NCBI GenBank assembly: GCA_027619975.1
Contig: JAQCGX010000019.1
Span: forward strand, 1-56,387
Length of the DNA stretch: 56,387 bases
Origin: Nitrospinota bacterium
GTDB taxonomy: Bacteria > Nitrospinota > Nitrospinia > Nitrospinales > VA-1
Direction of reading: 5' to 3'
The position numbers and the translations under genes are program-made. Position 1 is the stretch's first letter. Each line of letters opens with the position of its first letter. Shown here piece by piece: positions 16,955 through 25,578 of the stretch. Under the pieces are notes generated by a model, which saw only the letters and a list, made by a program, of their open reading frames with translations, did no database searches and was not told where the DNA came from.

Positions 16955-17173
16955 TCAGGCCTGAAACGTGCTGAGAATTTCTTCGAGCCGGTCTTTGGCT
17001 TTCAGCTTTTCTTTCTGGTGTTTTTTCTTTTCCAGTTCCTGTTCTGCCGACAAAAATTTCATTTTATTTAATTTTTCGACTCTATTATTTAAAACGGTGT
17101 GCTCCTCATAGAGCTTTTTGAACTCTTCGTTTTCATTGGTAATTTTTTCGAGTAGCTCGGCATTGATTTTCAT
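16955..17173 (-). CDS. Possible independent DUF465/YdcH-like product from an internal start in tsaB
   Basis: The last 72 codons of the tsaB frame form a complete DUF465-type protein: a predicted two-helix coiled coil rich in Lys, Glu and Leu. The ATG at 17173 is preceded by CTGGAGGTCGGAAAC, whose GGAGG is ideally placed. Stand-alone DUF465 proteins of this length are common and of unknown function. Either this start is used alongside the fusion, or it is a relic of the separate gene. The sequence alone does not decide. Confidence 0.55.
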   Translation of the reverse strand: MKINAELLEKITNENEEFKKLYEEHTVLNNRVEKLNKMKFLSAEQELEKKKHQKEKLKAKDRLEEILSTFQA

Positions 17174-17881
17174 GTTTCCGACCTCCAGTTGTTGTTTTTT
17201 CTGTAAATGTATTTCCGCTTCCGATTTTCTGACGTATGTAATTTTTAATTCATCCAAGTCCATACTGGGATTTTGGTCCAAAAAAGGTTTTGCCAGAATT
17301 GCCGCGCTTGCCGCCACGGTGCGGCTTCTCGTTTTTGAGCCATCGATAAATCGAGACCCTAACTCGTGCTGGAGAAATTCGCTGTAAGTATCCAGTCCGT
17401 TGCCAATGAAAACGGTGGGTTCAGAAATATTGCTGCATAATTCTTCAGGGGTGATGGCTCTGTCCGAAGTCAAACGCTTCCGGTAATTTCCTTGATACTT
17501 GAAAAATGCACAATAGACTTCTTTTTTTCGGGCATCCAAAAGTGCGCATATAGGGTGGGATGTGGGTTCCACACATGCGGAAACTGCTTCCAACGTATCG
17601 ATCCCCTTAAAAGGTATTTCCCTGGCAAGCACAAATCCCTTGATGAGACTCACTCCAACGCGCAGTCCCGTAAAAGAACCAGGGCCGGTGGTGATAGCGA
17701 ATCCACCGACATCCTTCAGGTGGATTCGGGCTTGGGATAATACACAGTCCACAGCCCTTAAAAGGCCGTCTGAATGACCTGCTCTATCTTCTAAATAGGT
17801 TTCGGAAATAATGCGATTGTTTTCGAGGAGGGCAATACTAGCCAGCGGGATCGACGAATCGACGCCCAGGATCTTCATCAT
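16955..17881 (-). CDS. tsaB: TsaB (tRNA t6A biosynthesis) fused in frame to a DUF465/YdcH-like domain
   Basis: Residues 1-236 are TsaB, the inactive-protease partner of TsaD in making the t6A modification at tRNA position 37. They show the ILGVDSS start, ITTGPGSFTGLRVG near 63-76 and GIDTLEAV, ending YVRKSEAEI as normal TsaB proteins do. The frame then continues without a stop into 72 residues that match the small helical DUF465 (YdcH) family, ending KKHQKEKLKAKDRLEEIL. A GGAGG site lies eight bases before an internal ATG at 17173, exactly at the domain boundary. The locus therefore looks like two genes whose intervening stop was lost. Two ATGs (17881, 17878) are possible starts. Confidence 0.9.
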   Translation of the reverse strand: MMKILGVDSSIPLASIALLENNRIISETYLEDRAGHSDGLLRAVDCVLSQARIHLKDVGGFAITTGPGSFTGLRVGVSLIKGFVLAREIPFKGIDTLEAVSACVEPTSHPICALLDARKKEVYCAFFKYQGNYRKRLTSDRAITPEELCSNISEPTVFIGNGLDTYSEFLQHELGSRFIDGSKTRSRTVAASAAILAKPFLDQNPSMDLDELKITYVRKSEAEIHLQKKQQLEVGNMKINAELLEKITNENEEFKKLYEEHTVLNNRVEKLNKMKFLSAEQELEKKKHQKEKLKAKDRLEEILSTFQA

Positions 17882-18382
17882 TCTAGAAAATTTCCAAAAA
17901 TAGGCACCATAAAATGAATACCTCGTTACATAATATACGATATTAAAATTAGGTTATCGGTAGCAAAAAGTCAAACAAAAACCCTTCTTTTCCCCCTGGC
18001 CTCAATAAATAATTCGATTATACGTTAATAATTTTTAAAACAATAGCTTACCTCTATTCTTTCGATGGTAAGAGTTTGTGGATATTTATTAAATAGTTGA
18101 TTTTATTATAGTTATTGTTATATTCTCTGTTTCGCGAATATTGACCCTCAATTCCTGGCAAATAACCAAGGCTTCATTTAATAATATTTATCATTATCAA
18201 TGTAATTATAATAAGCATACTCATTGAAATAATGGAACTTATTTGCTTGACAATTTTTATCTAAATATTTATTGTGTAATTCCTAGTAAACCTTTAAACG
18301 GCCAAAAGGGAATGTGGAGATTGAGTGTGATGGAGACAATAAAGGAGGATGAAAGGCTTTTATTTCGAATTGGGAGAACGTT
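17882..18382. other. AT-rich intergenic region
   Basis: About 500 bases, markedly AT-rich from 17930 to 18300, with no open frame of note on either strand. The only element I can support is the promoter-like pair at 18247-18275. A small untranslated RNA is possible but shows no terminator hairpin. Confidence 0.45.
18247..18275 (+). promoter_or_regulatory. Candidate promoter of the 66-residue gene
   Basis: TTGACA (18247-18252, perfect) and TATTGT (18270-18275) are 17 bases apart. Transcription would begin near 18282, about 100 bases before the ATG at 18383. The -10 box matches four of six positions. Confidence 0.5.
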
Positions 18383-18583
18383 ATGTTTTTCGAAGTAAGA
18401 ATTTTTGATGCAGATGGAGAATTGAAGCGAGTCCTGTCACCAAAAAAGTTGAGCAAAAAGTACTGGAAAGAAAAAAGTGAGGGGATGCCGGATTATATCG
18501 ACCAGGATGTAAACATGGAAGATATGGACCGTCAGAAAACCTGGGGGAAATCCAATATTCAGATGGACGAAACAAGTGTGTAA
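18383..18583 (+). CDS. Small unknown protein, 66 residues
   Basis: I do not recognise it. The ATG at 18383 follows GGGAG at a spacing of six bases, and a good promoter candidate lies upstream. The product starts with an apparent beta strand (FFEVRIFDADGELKR), then a lysine-rich helix and an acidic, charged C-terminal half with no cysteine or membrane segment. The strong translation signals favour a real gene. It lies upstream of RNase D, separated from it by a long inverted repeat. Confidence 0.5.
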   Translation: MFFEVRIFDADGELKRVLSPKKLSKKYWKEKSEGMPDYIDQDVNMEDMDRQKTWGKSNIQMDETSV

Positions 18584-18599
18584 AGACTTCTTGCTCCAA

Positions 18600-18685
18600 A
18601 AAAGCATAATGTGCCGGACAATTTAATAAGCTATTGGTTAATTTAGGCTTTTTAAAGGTCCAGATGTCCTGCACATTATGCTTTT
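18600..18685. repeat. 21-base inverted repeat with a 44-base centre
   Basis: AAAAGCATAATGTGCCGGACA (18600-18620) and TGTCCTGCACATTATGCTTTT (18665-18685) are complementary at 20 of 21 positions. The centre is AT-rich. It lies between the small gene and rnd. It could be a terminator with an outsized loop (the right arm ends in TTTT), a regulatory RNA structure or the remains of a small mobile element. No flanking duplication was found. Confidence 0.65.
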
Positions 18686-18836
18686 CTGCAAAGGCACTTG
18701 GATTTCCCCTGCCCGGACAGGGGCAAAAGACGAAAATTCTTGGCCTGCACCTCAAATTCCCCCCCCAAGCATCTATAAATGTGGTACTAAATATAGCATT
18801 TTTAGATTTGCCCTGATCAATCATTTGGAGAATGTT

Positions 18837-20006
18837 ATGTATATTACCACCGAGGATGAACTTGCTATCCTCTGTGAGAAATTGAAAACGTGTGAAGTTC
18901 TGGCGCTCGACACAGAGTTTGTCCGGGAGCGAACCTATTTTCACCGCCTGGGCCTCATTCAAGTGGCCGGTGACGACGTTTGTGCCGCGATCGATCCAAT
19001 TCTCATTTCCGACCTCAGTCCATTCCTGGATATTATTAGGAATCCCAAAGTAATCAAAATCTTTCATGCATCCAGGCAGGATCTGGAAATTCTGGTTCGC
19101 CTGACAGGGGAGGTCATCACTCCTGTTTTCGACACTCAGGTAGCGGCGGCCCTGGTTGGCTGGGGCTCGCAGATATCCTTTGCCAAGATTGTACAAAAGG
19201 TCCTCAATAAAAAAATTCAAAAGACGGAAACATATACCGACTGGTGTCGAAGGCCGTTGAGTCAAAGCCAGATCGATTATGCTCTGGACGATGCCAGGTT
19301 CTTATTGCCGGTTTACAAAAAGCTTATTCAGGTGCTTACGAAAATGGACCGCCTGAGTTGGATTGAGGGTGAGTTTGTGAATTTGGAAAATCCCGATGCG
19401 TATGGGCTTCCCGATCCGCGCCGACAATTCTTAAAAATAAAAAATATCAGAAATCTCAAGCGCAAGAATTTGGCGGTTATGGTTGAGTTGGCCGCATGGC
19501 GCGAAGATGAGGCAATTGAGCGAGACTGTCTGCCGAAAGCGGTTGTGCGGGATGAGCCTCTCCTGGAAATCGCCAGAATATTGCCAAAGAAACCGGGCGA
19601 TCTTGCGAACATCCGGGGATTCCACGGTAAGGAAGTCGGTAAATGCGGCGAGGCGATTATAAATGCCATCGAAAAGGGTTTAGCGCTTGCTGAAGATCAG
19701 ATCCCTGAAATACCGGAATATGACGGCTACTCAACGGGCAGGGGGGTGGAAGAGCTTTTGGCGGCATTTGTGCAGATCCGTTCCGAGGAGATAAAAATTG
19801 AACCCAGCGTTCTGGCGCATCGCAAGCAAATTCACGATTTTGTGAAATGCTACGAACAGGATAAAAATGTTGAAGATCATTTTTTGTTGAAGGGCTGGAG
19901 GAAGGAATGTATCGGTTCTTTGTTGTCGTCCATTTTGGACGGTAGTAAGGCCCTGGCCATCGGTGAAAAAGGTAAGGTGAAGTTGATTGCGATGAACGAC
20001 AAATGA
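18837..20006 (+). CDS. rnd: Ribonuclease D
   Basis: 3'-5' exoribonuclease acting on tRNA precursors and other RNAs. From the ATG at 18837, which follows GGAGAATGTT, the protein has 389 residues, normal for RNase D. DEDDy exonuclease residues are visible: D25 and E27 (LDTEF), D82 (HASRQDLEIL) and Y148/D152 (DYALDDARFL). HRDC-type helical domains follow, with the hallmark LARILPKKPGDLANIRGF-like stretch near 260. A longer open frame upstream is not protein-like and runs through the inverted repeat. It converges with the TPR gene at 20020 with no clear terminator. Confidence 0.93.
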   Translation: MYITTEDELAILCEKLKTCEVLALDTEFVRERTYFHRLGLIQVAGDDVCAAIDPILISDLSPFLDIIRNPKVIKIFHASRQDLEILVRLTGEVITPVFDTQVAAALVGWGSQISFAKIVQKVLNKKIQKTETYTDWCRRPLSQSQIDYALDDARFLLPVYKKLIQVLTKMDRLSWIEGEFVNLENPDAYGLPDPRRQFLKIKNIRNLKRKNLAVMVELAAWREDEAIERDCLPKAVVRDEPLLEIARILPKKPGDLANIRGFHGKEVGKCGEAIINAIEKGLALAEDQIPEIPEYDGYSTGRGVEELLAAFVQIRSEEIKIEPSVLAHRKQIHDFVKCYEQDKNVEDHFLLKGWRKECIGSLLSSILDGSKALAIGEKGKVKLIAMNDK

Positions 20007-20019
20007 TCAATTCATGATT

Positions 20020-20613
20020 TCAAGATTTGCTCTGGATGGATAGGAACCACGCCTTAAAACCCGCTTTTGTTCTCAAACTTTCCAGGTCGGGATCGGTCTG
20101 GATTTCCTGAAAGTTCTTATAACCAAAACCCACCGCGTTTTTTAAAGCGTCCAAACTGGCTTCCGGTTGATTCGTTAAAGAGTAGTAACACGCCAGGTTG
20201 TAATGCAGGAGCGGGTTGGAAGCATTGATTTGTTCCAGCTCCTGAAGCGTTTTCAGCGCCTCATCAAACTTTTTCGCCCGAAAGTAGGTTGTGCTGAGGT
20301 TGATATATGTTTCCTGGAATTCCCTATTGTGGCGCAACGCCTTTTGGTAGTTTTTTTCCGCATCCTCCCATTTCTCCTGCCGCAGACTTTTATTGCCTTC
20401 ATTGAAATGAAAGATCGCCATCCGTTTTATATTTTCAGGATCTGAATGATCGGAATCAGAACCCTCGGAATGCTCATGATCCTCAGTGGGGGAGGGGGTG
20501 GAATTTTCGCCTTTTACTTTTCCCTTGTTTTTAGAAGGGTCCAGCTTGAGGTGGTCGGTCACAAAAAATAAAACGATGGCAAGCAATAGAAGAATGGGAG
20601 TGTATTTTTTCAT
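20020..20613 (-). CDS. Membrane-anchored TPR protein
   Basis: 197 residues: one N-terminal hydrophobic segment (about 5-20) as a signal anchor, then a polar linker rich in Ser, Asp, Glu and His (EDHEHSEGSDSDHSD), then three to four TPR repeats (AIFHFNEGNKSLRQEKWEDAE, YINLSTTYFRAKKFDEAL, LHYNLACYYSLTNQPEASL). It is probably periplasmic and a scaffold for protein contacts. Its ATG overlaps the stop of the DUF115 gene (ATATGA at 20610-20613), so the two are coupled. The His/Asp-rich linker could bind metal ions; this is a guess. Confidence 0.78.
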   Translation of the reverse strand: MKKYTPILLLLAIVLFFVTDHLKLDPSKNKGKVKGENSTPSPTEDHEHSEGSDSDHSDPENIKRMAIFHFNEGNKSLRQEKWEDAEKNYQKALRHNREFQETYINLSTTYFRAKKFDEALKTLQELEQINASNPLLHYNLACYYSLTNQPEASLDALKNAVGFGYKNFQEIQTDPDLESLRTKAGFKAWFLSIQSKS

Positions 20614-22034
20614 ATCGATTCTTGCGCCTCTATAATAGAGGCTGATTTTTCTATCAGTTCATTGACTGACCCCAAATGGGTGATATTTTCAAGTTCCGCC
20701 CCATGTGAAATCAGGTTATATATTGTTGTCTCAGGATGTTGGATCGCTATTTGCTCAAGGGTTCGCTTATAACTGAACATGGCCTGACTGGTTACAACCT
20801 TCGACCCGCAGGCTCCAGCGATGGTGATTTGTTTGCTCAACCCGGCTTGCTCCGAATGTGTATTGACGAGGGTGCCGTGAGGAATCCGGTCGAGCAGTTG
20901 CAGGTTGCGGTCGGAATAGCGGGAATAGGTCCGTCGTCCCGAATAAGCGCAGTCCTGCCCGGTCAGAAAAACCGGGTCGCATCCCAACCAGATCAGGCTG
21001 TCGAGCCCCAGGCAGGAGACCGATCCCCCTGACTTCGTGGACCCTTTTTCATTTATTAGAGCCTGCTCATTTTTATACAGGGAATGGTTCTCCTTGAACA
21101 CCACGAATTTTTCTCCCTGAAAATGGGACATAATTTTAGGGTGCGCCGAGGGGGTATAAATCAATTTGAAAGCGCTGTCGAGATTTTCCCGGAAATACCG
21201 GAAGCTCTCTTCCTGCGGGTCCAGGGTGAACACATAATGGGGACGAATCCCCGCCCGCGTCAGGATGGGTAGAGCGGTGTCCACACAGCCGATGACAGCC
21301 ATGTCGCCAAACCGTTGCAAATGCGGGAGAAGGTCGTCCAGCGAGGGCCCGGCACTGACCAGAATTCCCGGCTGGCCATGATGCGTCCCCGAAAGCGCAT
21401 TGATTCCGGGACTCTGCCGGATGATCTCCTGGTTTAAAATATAGTTCTGGGTTTCCAGATCACCGAGGACTGCGGGAAACCGGCGCTCCATCAGCATCAC
21501 TTCGAGAGCATTGGTGAGAGAGGGAAAGCCTTCCGGTATGCATTTGAAAGACGGCGAATGAAACAGCACCTCAGGCGGTGACTCCGATACCTCACTCCAT
21601 GTTTCCATCTGCTCCGAAATCTCTTTGGAGACACTGGTTTCCTCCCGGCCAAAAATAAGGTGTAAGCGTCTATCCAATAACAGCGTTGTCTGGTCCCTTA
21701 GAATCATAGCCGCCGCCAGCAGATCGGGGTTCAACTCGATGACCAAGAGTTTTCCCGCGGGACCAATTTTCTCCAGCAACGCACGAACGTGATACCCCAG
21801 GCCAAACCCGTACAAACAAACAAAACTTCCCGGTCCGATGTCCTTGGCAAATTGTTCCCCTTCTTTAACCGGATCGTAAGCGCTGTGAATGAGAAGGTTG
21901 TCGTAGCGAACCGTCACATCCCCCGTCTTTGTGGAGAGAACTGCAACCCGTTCCGATGTTGTGTCGGGCAGTGCGGCCGGCAACGTCCATCGCGCTTTAA
22001 AGGGGGAGATATTTTTTTTATAAAATGAGTTCAT
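20610..22034 (-). CDS. DUF115 / MptE-like protein
   Basis: A 474-residue cytosolic protein. The central part has the DUF115 signature, PGILVSAGPSLDDLLPHL followed by VIGCVDTALPIL and YVFTLDPQEESFRYF. Relatives include the motility accessory (Maf) proteins that attach nonulosonic acids to flagellin and the archaeal 6-hydroxymethylpterin diphosphokinase MptE. An N-terminal Rossmann-like section (CLYGFGLGYHVRALLE) precedes it. No flagellar genes are nearby, so its substrate is unknown. It is translationally coupled to the TPR gene downstream, which may be its partner. Confidence 0.8.
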   Translation of the reverse strand: MNSFYKKNISPFKARWTLPAALPDTTSERVAVLSTKTGDVTVRYDNLLIHSAYDPVKEGEQFAKDIGPGSFVCLYGFGLGYHVRALLEKIGPAGKLLVIELNPDLLAAAMILRDQTTLLLDRRLHLIFGREETSVSKEISEQMETWSEVSESPPEVLFHSPSFKCIPEGFPSLTNALEVMLMERRFPAVLGDLETQNYILNQEIIRQSPGINALSGTHHGQPGILVSAGPSLDDLLPHLQRFGDMAVIGCVDTALPILTRAGIRPHYVFTLDPQEESFRYFRENLDSAFKLIYTPSAHPKIMSHFQGEKFVVFKENHSLYKNEQALINEKGSTKSGGSVSCLGLDSLIWLGCDPVFLTGQDCAYSGRRTYSRYSDRNLQLLDRIPHGTLVNTHSEQAGLSKQITIAGACGSKVVTSQAMFSYKRTLEQIAIQHPETTIYNLISHGAELENITHLGSVNELIEKSASIIEAQESI

Positions 22035-22156
22035 ACGGATAGGGGAAGAAATCTAGAATTGCTTTGCGTTCACCTCTTATTGTAACCTTACAATTAGATC
22101 GGATAGGTTCTAATAATCATTAGAAATAACCCGCCACCTTTTAACCAACAAATCGC

Positions 22157-24028
22157 ATGTCTTCCCCAATTTCCAGTACAAAAAATTCTAGAATTCATGT
22201 TCTTCCCGAAGCATTGGCCAACCAGATCGCCGCCGGTGAAGTGGTGGAACGCCCCGCATCCGTCGTCAAGGAGTTGGTTGAAAATTCCATCGACGCCGGT
22301 GCCACGCGCATTCAAATCGATATTGAAGCGGGCGGGAAAAACCTCATCAAAGTGACGGATAATGGCCTGGGCATGTCCAGGGAAGACGCTGAACTGGCCT
22401 TCGCACGGCACGCCACCAGTAAGATCGCGCATCCAGAAGATTTGGAAGTCATTCATACCCTCGGGTTTCGTGGTGAAGCGTTGCCCAGCATTGCATCGGT
22501 TGCGAAAGTGCGCCTGTCCACCGCGAGCGATGAAAATCAGGGCGGGGCTCTGGTCAATGTTGAAGGAGGGACGATGGCGGCTGTGAAAGACATCGCCTGC
22601 CCCCGGGGCACGACCCTGGAGGTCGCGCATTTATTCTACAACACCCCGGCGCGCAAAAAATTTCTTAAAGGCGATTCGACCGAATTCTCGCATATATCAC
22701 AGGTGGTCACCCAACAGGCACTGGCGAATCCGCAGATTCAATTTAATTTGAAGCACAATGGCCGGGAAATCATCACCACGCTTCCGACGGATCAATTGCT
22801 TTACCGAATCGCTGAGCTGTTTGGATCTGATCTGGCTAAGGAACTGGTGACGGTCAACAGGGAATCAGGAAGCTACAAACTACAAGGGTATATTTCCAGC
22901 CCCATATACACACGCTCCAATCGGTCGGCACAATTTTGTTTCATCAACCAACGGTTCATACGCGACAAGGTCATTTTGCACGCCACCCAGCAGGGTTACA
23001 GCCACCTTTTGCCGAGGGGCCGACACCCGGTGATTTTTCTGAATTTGTCGATGGACCCAAAATTGCTCGATGTGAATGTGCATCCCAGTAAGGCTGAGGT
23101 CCGCTTTGCGTTTCAGCAGGAAGTGCATCAACTGGTGAGCGAGGAAGTGAGAAACTCGCTCAGCCGCAACGAAAAGGCGTCTCTGCTGTCCTCGCAGGAA
23201 GAACCCGAATACCGTGTTAGTGAAAGTGAAGCCAGTTATGCCTCACCGAAGGGGCAACAGGTTCACGCCTTTCTGCCTCCATCGAGAAATGACGCAAACG
23301 CTTACTCAGCGCACAGGCACCAGCAAACCCTGTCGAATGCGATGGAGACGCTTTACAAACCGCATGGCGAGGCATCGCGCTCCATTGCCAACGCGGATCA
23401 AAAGGCAATGTATTATGATCAAAAACCCGTTCCTGTTTCCAGTTTGATTTTCTCGGAATTTGAACCGCTGGGGCAACTGGATAATTCCTTCATCGTTCTT
23501 CAGGGTAAAAAGGGAATGGTCATTATCGATCAACATGTGGCGCACGAAAGAATCCTGTATGAACAATTTCGTGACGCCGCAAAAAATAAAAAGGTGGAAG
23601 TGCAACAGCTTCTTTTTCCAATCGCTGTGGAATTTTCTCCCGGTGAGTCTGAATTGCTGGGCCTGCATTTGGAAAAGCTGGCGGCGTGGGGGCTGGAATT
23701 GGAGGCCTTCGGGAAAAACGAATTTCTCTTGCGATCGGTTCCGGCCATCTTGAAGAACAACGACCATGAACACATTCTAAGAGATATTGTCGAGCTGTTG
23801 CCGCGTCAGGGAGAGTCGCAAGTTTTGCAGGAAAAATATGAAGACATCCTCATCATGATGTCCTGCCGCAATGCGATCAAGGTCAACCACCCGATGGGGC
23901 CAGATCAAATCGCCAAATTGATTTCGGACTTGGAGCGGACAGAATTGCCATTCACCTGTCCGCATGGGCGACCGATTGCGCTCTTTTATGATATCGAGGA
24001 TTTGCTGAGGAAATTTTTACGCAAATAA
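22157..24028 (+). CDS. mutL: DNA mismatch repair endonuclease MutL
   Basis: Couples mismatch recognition by MutS to strand incision. The 623-residue protein has the GHKL ATPase motifs NQIAAGEVVERP, ELVENSIDAG, DNGLGM and GFRGEALPSI in the first 110 residues. A long variable linker covers about 345-430. The C-terminal domain carries the metal-binding endonuclease motif DQHVAHERILYE at 458-469 (the usual third residue after DQ is HA, here HV) and a final CPHGRP. This is therefore a nicking-type MutL and not the E. coli type. mutS is not in the window. Confidence 0.96.
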   Translation: MSSPISSTKNSRIHVLPEALANQIAAGEVVERPASVVKELVENSIDAGATRIQIDIEAGGKNLIKVTDNGLGMSREDAELAFARHATSKIAHPEDLEVIHTLGFRGEALPSIASVAKVRLSTASDENQGGALVNVEGGTMAAVKDIACPRGTTLEVAHLFYNTPARKKFLKGDSTEFSHISQVVTQQALANPQIQFNLKHNGREIITTLPTDQLLYRIAELFGSDLAKELVTVNRESGSYKLQGYISSPIYTRSNRSAQFCFINQRFIRDKVILHATQQGYSHLLPRGRHPVIFLNLSMDPKLLDVNVHPSKAEVRFAFQQEVHQLVSEEVRNSLSRNEKASLLSSQEEPEYRVSESEASYASPKGQQVHAFLPPSRNDANAYSAHRHQQTLSNAMETLYKPHGEASRSIANADQKAMYYDQKPVPVSSLIFSEFEPLGQLDNSFIVLQGKKGMVIIDQHVAHERILYEQFRDAAKNKKVEVQQLLFPIAVEFSPGESELLGLHLEKLAAWGLELEAFGKNEFLLRSVPAILKNNDHEHILRDIVELLPRQGESQVLQEKYEDILIMMSCRNAIKVNHPMGPDQIAKLISDLERTELPFTCPHGRPIALFYDIEDLLRKFLRK

Positions 24029-24112
24029 CGGGCCGCCACCTCATGAACTTGAGCGGAAAGAGAATCTTTCTCACTCAACTCACGGGCGTTGTTCCAACGG
24101 TTTGTCAGGCAT

Positions 24113-24138
24113 TAAAAAATTACCGGGGAGATGGTAAT
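24113..24138 (-). terminator. Probable terminator of the XRE-regulator gene
   Basis: Read on the minus strand, ATTACC-ATCTCCCC-GGTAAT is followed directly by TTTTTTAAT. The stem begins at the last bases of the stop codon at 24138-24140. The stem is short (six pairs), so the call is moderate. Confidence 0.5.
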
Positions 24139-24692
24139 CAGCCCTTGAGGGTGATTTTTTTAATGGCCTTGGTCATCTTTTTCAAACGGGCGGTATTGTT
24201 AGCCTTGACCACGTTCTTGGCCACTTTTTTCTTGTTTCCGGCTTGAAACGTTGCTTTGCCATTATTCAGCATCCATTCCATGTCAACCAGGTACTTGTCC
24301 TTCTTGGGTTTGTCCATTTTTCTAAACTGGGTCAGAAGCTTTTTTTCGCTATTGTCGGTGCTGATCAGGAAGTCACTTTTTAATCCCTTGAACATCAAAC
24401 GTCCATCATCCAGGCTTCCACCAATAACTTGCAAATTTATTGCTGTTGCGGGTATTTTTTGAACATCTGGAATTTTCAGATCCTCAGTATCCAATTCGGT
24501 GGTCAGTAAACGATCCAGCGAGATATTCCCCAGTTTGGCTAGTTTTACCATGAGGGCAATGGGCGCATCTCTTTCGCCCGCTTCATAACGGACATAGGTT
24601 CGGAATCCAATATCTAAAACATTAGACAAAGCCATTTGCGTATGGCCCAGGTTTTTACGAATCATTTTTAGATTTTGTGCCAGGACGGTCAT
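24138..24692 (-). CDS. XRE-family helix-turn-helix protein with a lysine-rich tail
   Basis: 184 residues. Residues about 1-65 form an XRE/Cro-type helix-turn-helix domain (NLKMIRKNLGHTQMALSN, RTYVRYEAGERDAPI). The middle region is of unknown fold. The last 35 residues (GNKKKVAKNVVKANNTARLKKMTKAIKKITLK) are strongly basic, like nucleic-acid-binding tails of histone-like proteins. ATG at 24692 follows AGAGGA. It lies alone, converging on mutL. Probably a DNA-binding regulator; its target is unknown. Confidence 0.75.
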   Translation of the reverse strand: MTVLAQNLKMIRKNLGHTQMALSNVLDIGFRTYVRYEAGERDAPIALMVKLAKLGNISLDRLLTTELDTEDLKIPDVQKIPATAINLQVIGGSLDDGRLMFKGLKSDFLISTDNSEKKLLTQFRKMDKPKKDKYLVDMEWMLNNGKATFQAGNKKKVAKNVVKANNTARLKKMTKAIKKITLKG

Positions 24693-24739
24693 TTAAAAAA
24701 TCCTCTTATCTATTTAATGTTTAACCGCATGATTAATTA

Positions 24740-25486
24740 TCAGGCGAATTCAATACCATTTTTTCTTAAAAATTTATAGGCTTCTTCAATCCAATAACGT
24801 TCTTTTTCCAGTTTGTATTCCGGTAAATCTTTGGAGGAACCAATGAGGCTTTTCATTTGATCAATGGCTTCCTGTTTTTGTCCAATTTTGTCAAGCATGC
24901 GGCCATAATGATAATAAGCTTTGAAGAAAGCAAATGAGTCGATCACTTCCTTATAGGTTTCCAGGGCCTTTTCTTCCATTCCCGCCATGCGGTAACATTC
25001 GGCGAGTCCGAAAATGGCATTCCCGTAGTCAAATTTCTTATCCTCTTTGATAAGAGCCTCAAGGACCTCAATCGCTTCCTTGTATTTTCCCAATCCGTGC
25101 AGACTTTTTGCCAGCCCATATCGGGCTTCGTTCATTTCGGGATCTTTTTTTATCGCGGACTCAAACTGCGGAATGGCCAGCTCATAATTTTTTTGATCGA
25201 AATAAACCTGGCCCAGTTTTTCATAATGGAAAGCTTTTTCATGCTTTTTAATCAATTCCTTGAGGTGCATTGTATCTTCCGATTCTACCTCTTTCGGTTT
25301 GGAAGGCATCGGAAATAGATTGCCGCGTTTTTTACCTTTGGTTTTAACGGCAAAATAATAGATGACGGCACCCACGGGGAACAACACCACCATGATGACG
25401 ATCCAGATAAAATGTTCCTTACGTTGAATGCAGTCCAGACACATCCAGACCATGAGCACAAGGCCGAGAGTTATAAAAATATCCAT
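24740..25486 (-). CDS. Inner-membrane TPR protein
   Basis: 248 residues. Two hydrophobic segments at about 2-17 and 27-47 form a hairpin in the membrane, with a short CIQRKEHF loop, resembling the small N-terminal membrane unit of phospholipase-D-nuclease-like proteins. After a Lys-rich linker, four to five TPR repeats follow (KLGQVYFDQKNYELAIPQF, ARYGLAKSLHGLGKYKEAI, FGLAECYRMAGMEEKALET). The repeats would face the cytosol. It is a likely scaffold. Upstream is the panD end, 92 bases away, in the same direction. Confidence 0.78.
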   Translation of the reverse strand: MDIFITLGLVLMVWMCLDCIQRKEHFIWIVIMVVLFPVGAVIYYFAVKTKGKKRGNLFPMPSKPKEVESEDTMHLKELIKKHEKAFHYEKLGQVYFDQKNYELAIPQFESAIKKDPEMNEARYGLAKSLHGLGKYKEAIEVLEALIKEDKKFDYGNAIFGLAECYRMAGMEEKALETYKEVIDSFAFFKAYYHYGRMLDKIGQKQEAIDQMKSLIGSSKDLPEYKLEKERYWIEEAYKFLRKNGIEFA

Positions 25487-25578
25487 TAAATTAAAATCGA
25501 TTCGATTGAGAATGATTGATAAAAAATCTGCGTCAAATACCCGGAAGGGGAGGCTTTCTCGTTAATAAATGAATGACA

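Noticed and set aside
18381-19265. A 294-codon open frame on the minus strand opposite rnd
   Set aside because: It runs antisense to the small gene and to rnd, whose DEDD motifs and Shine-Dalgarno are clear. Its composition is typical of a shadow frame.
22157-24028. Possible loss of endonuclease activity in MutL because DQHA reads DQHV
   Set aside because: The acidic residues of the metal site (D458, both glutamates) and CPHGRP are present; the Ala to Val change is conservative.
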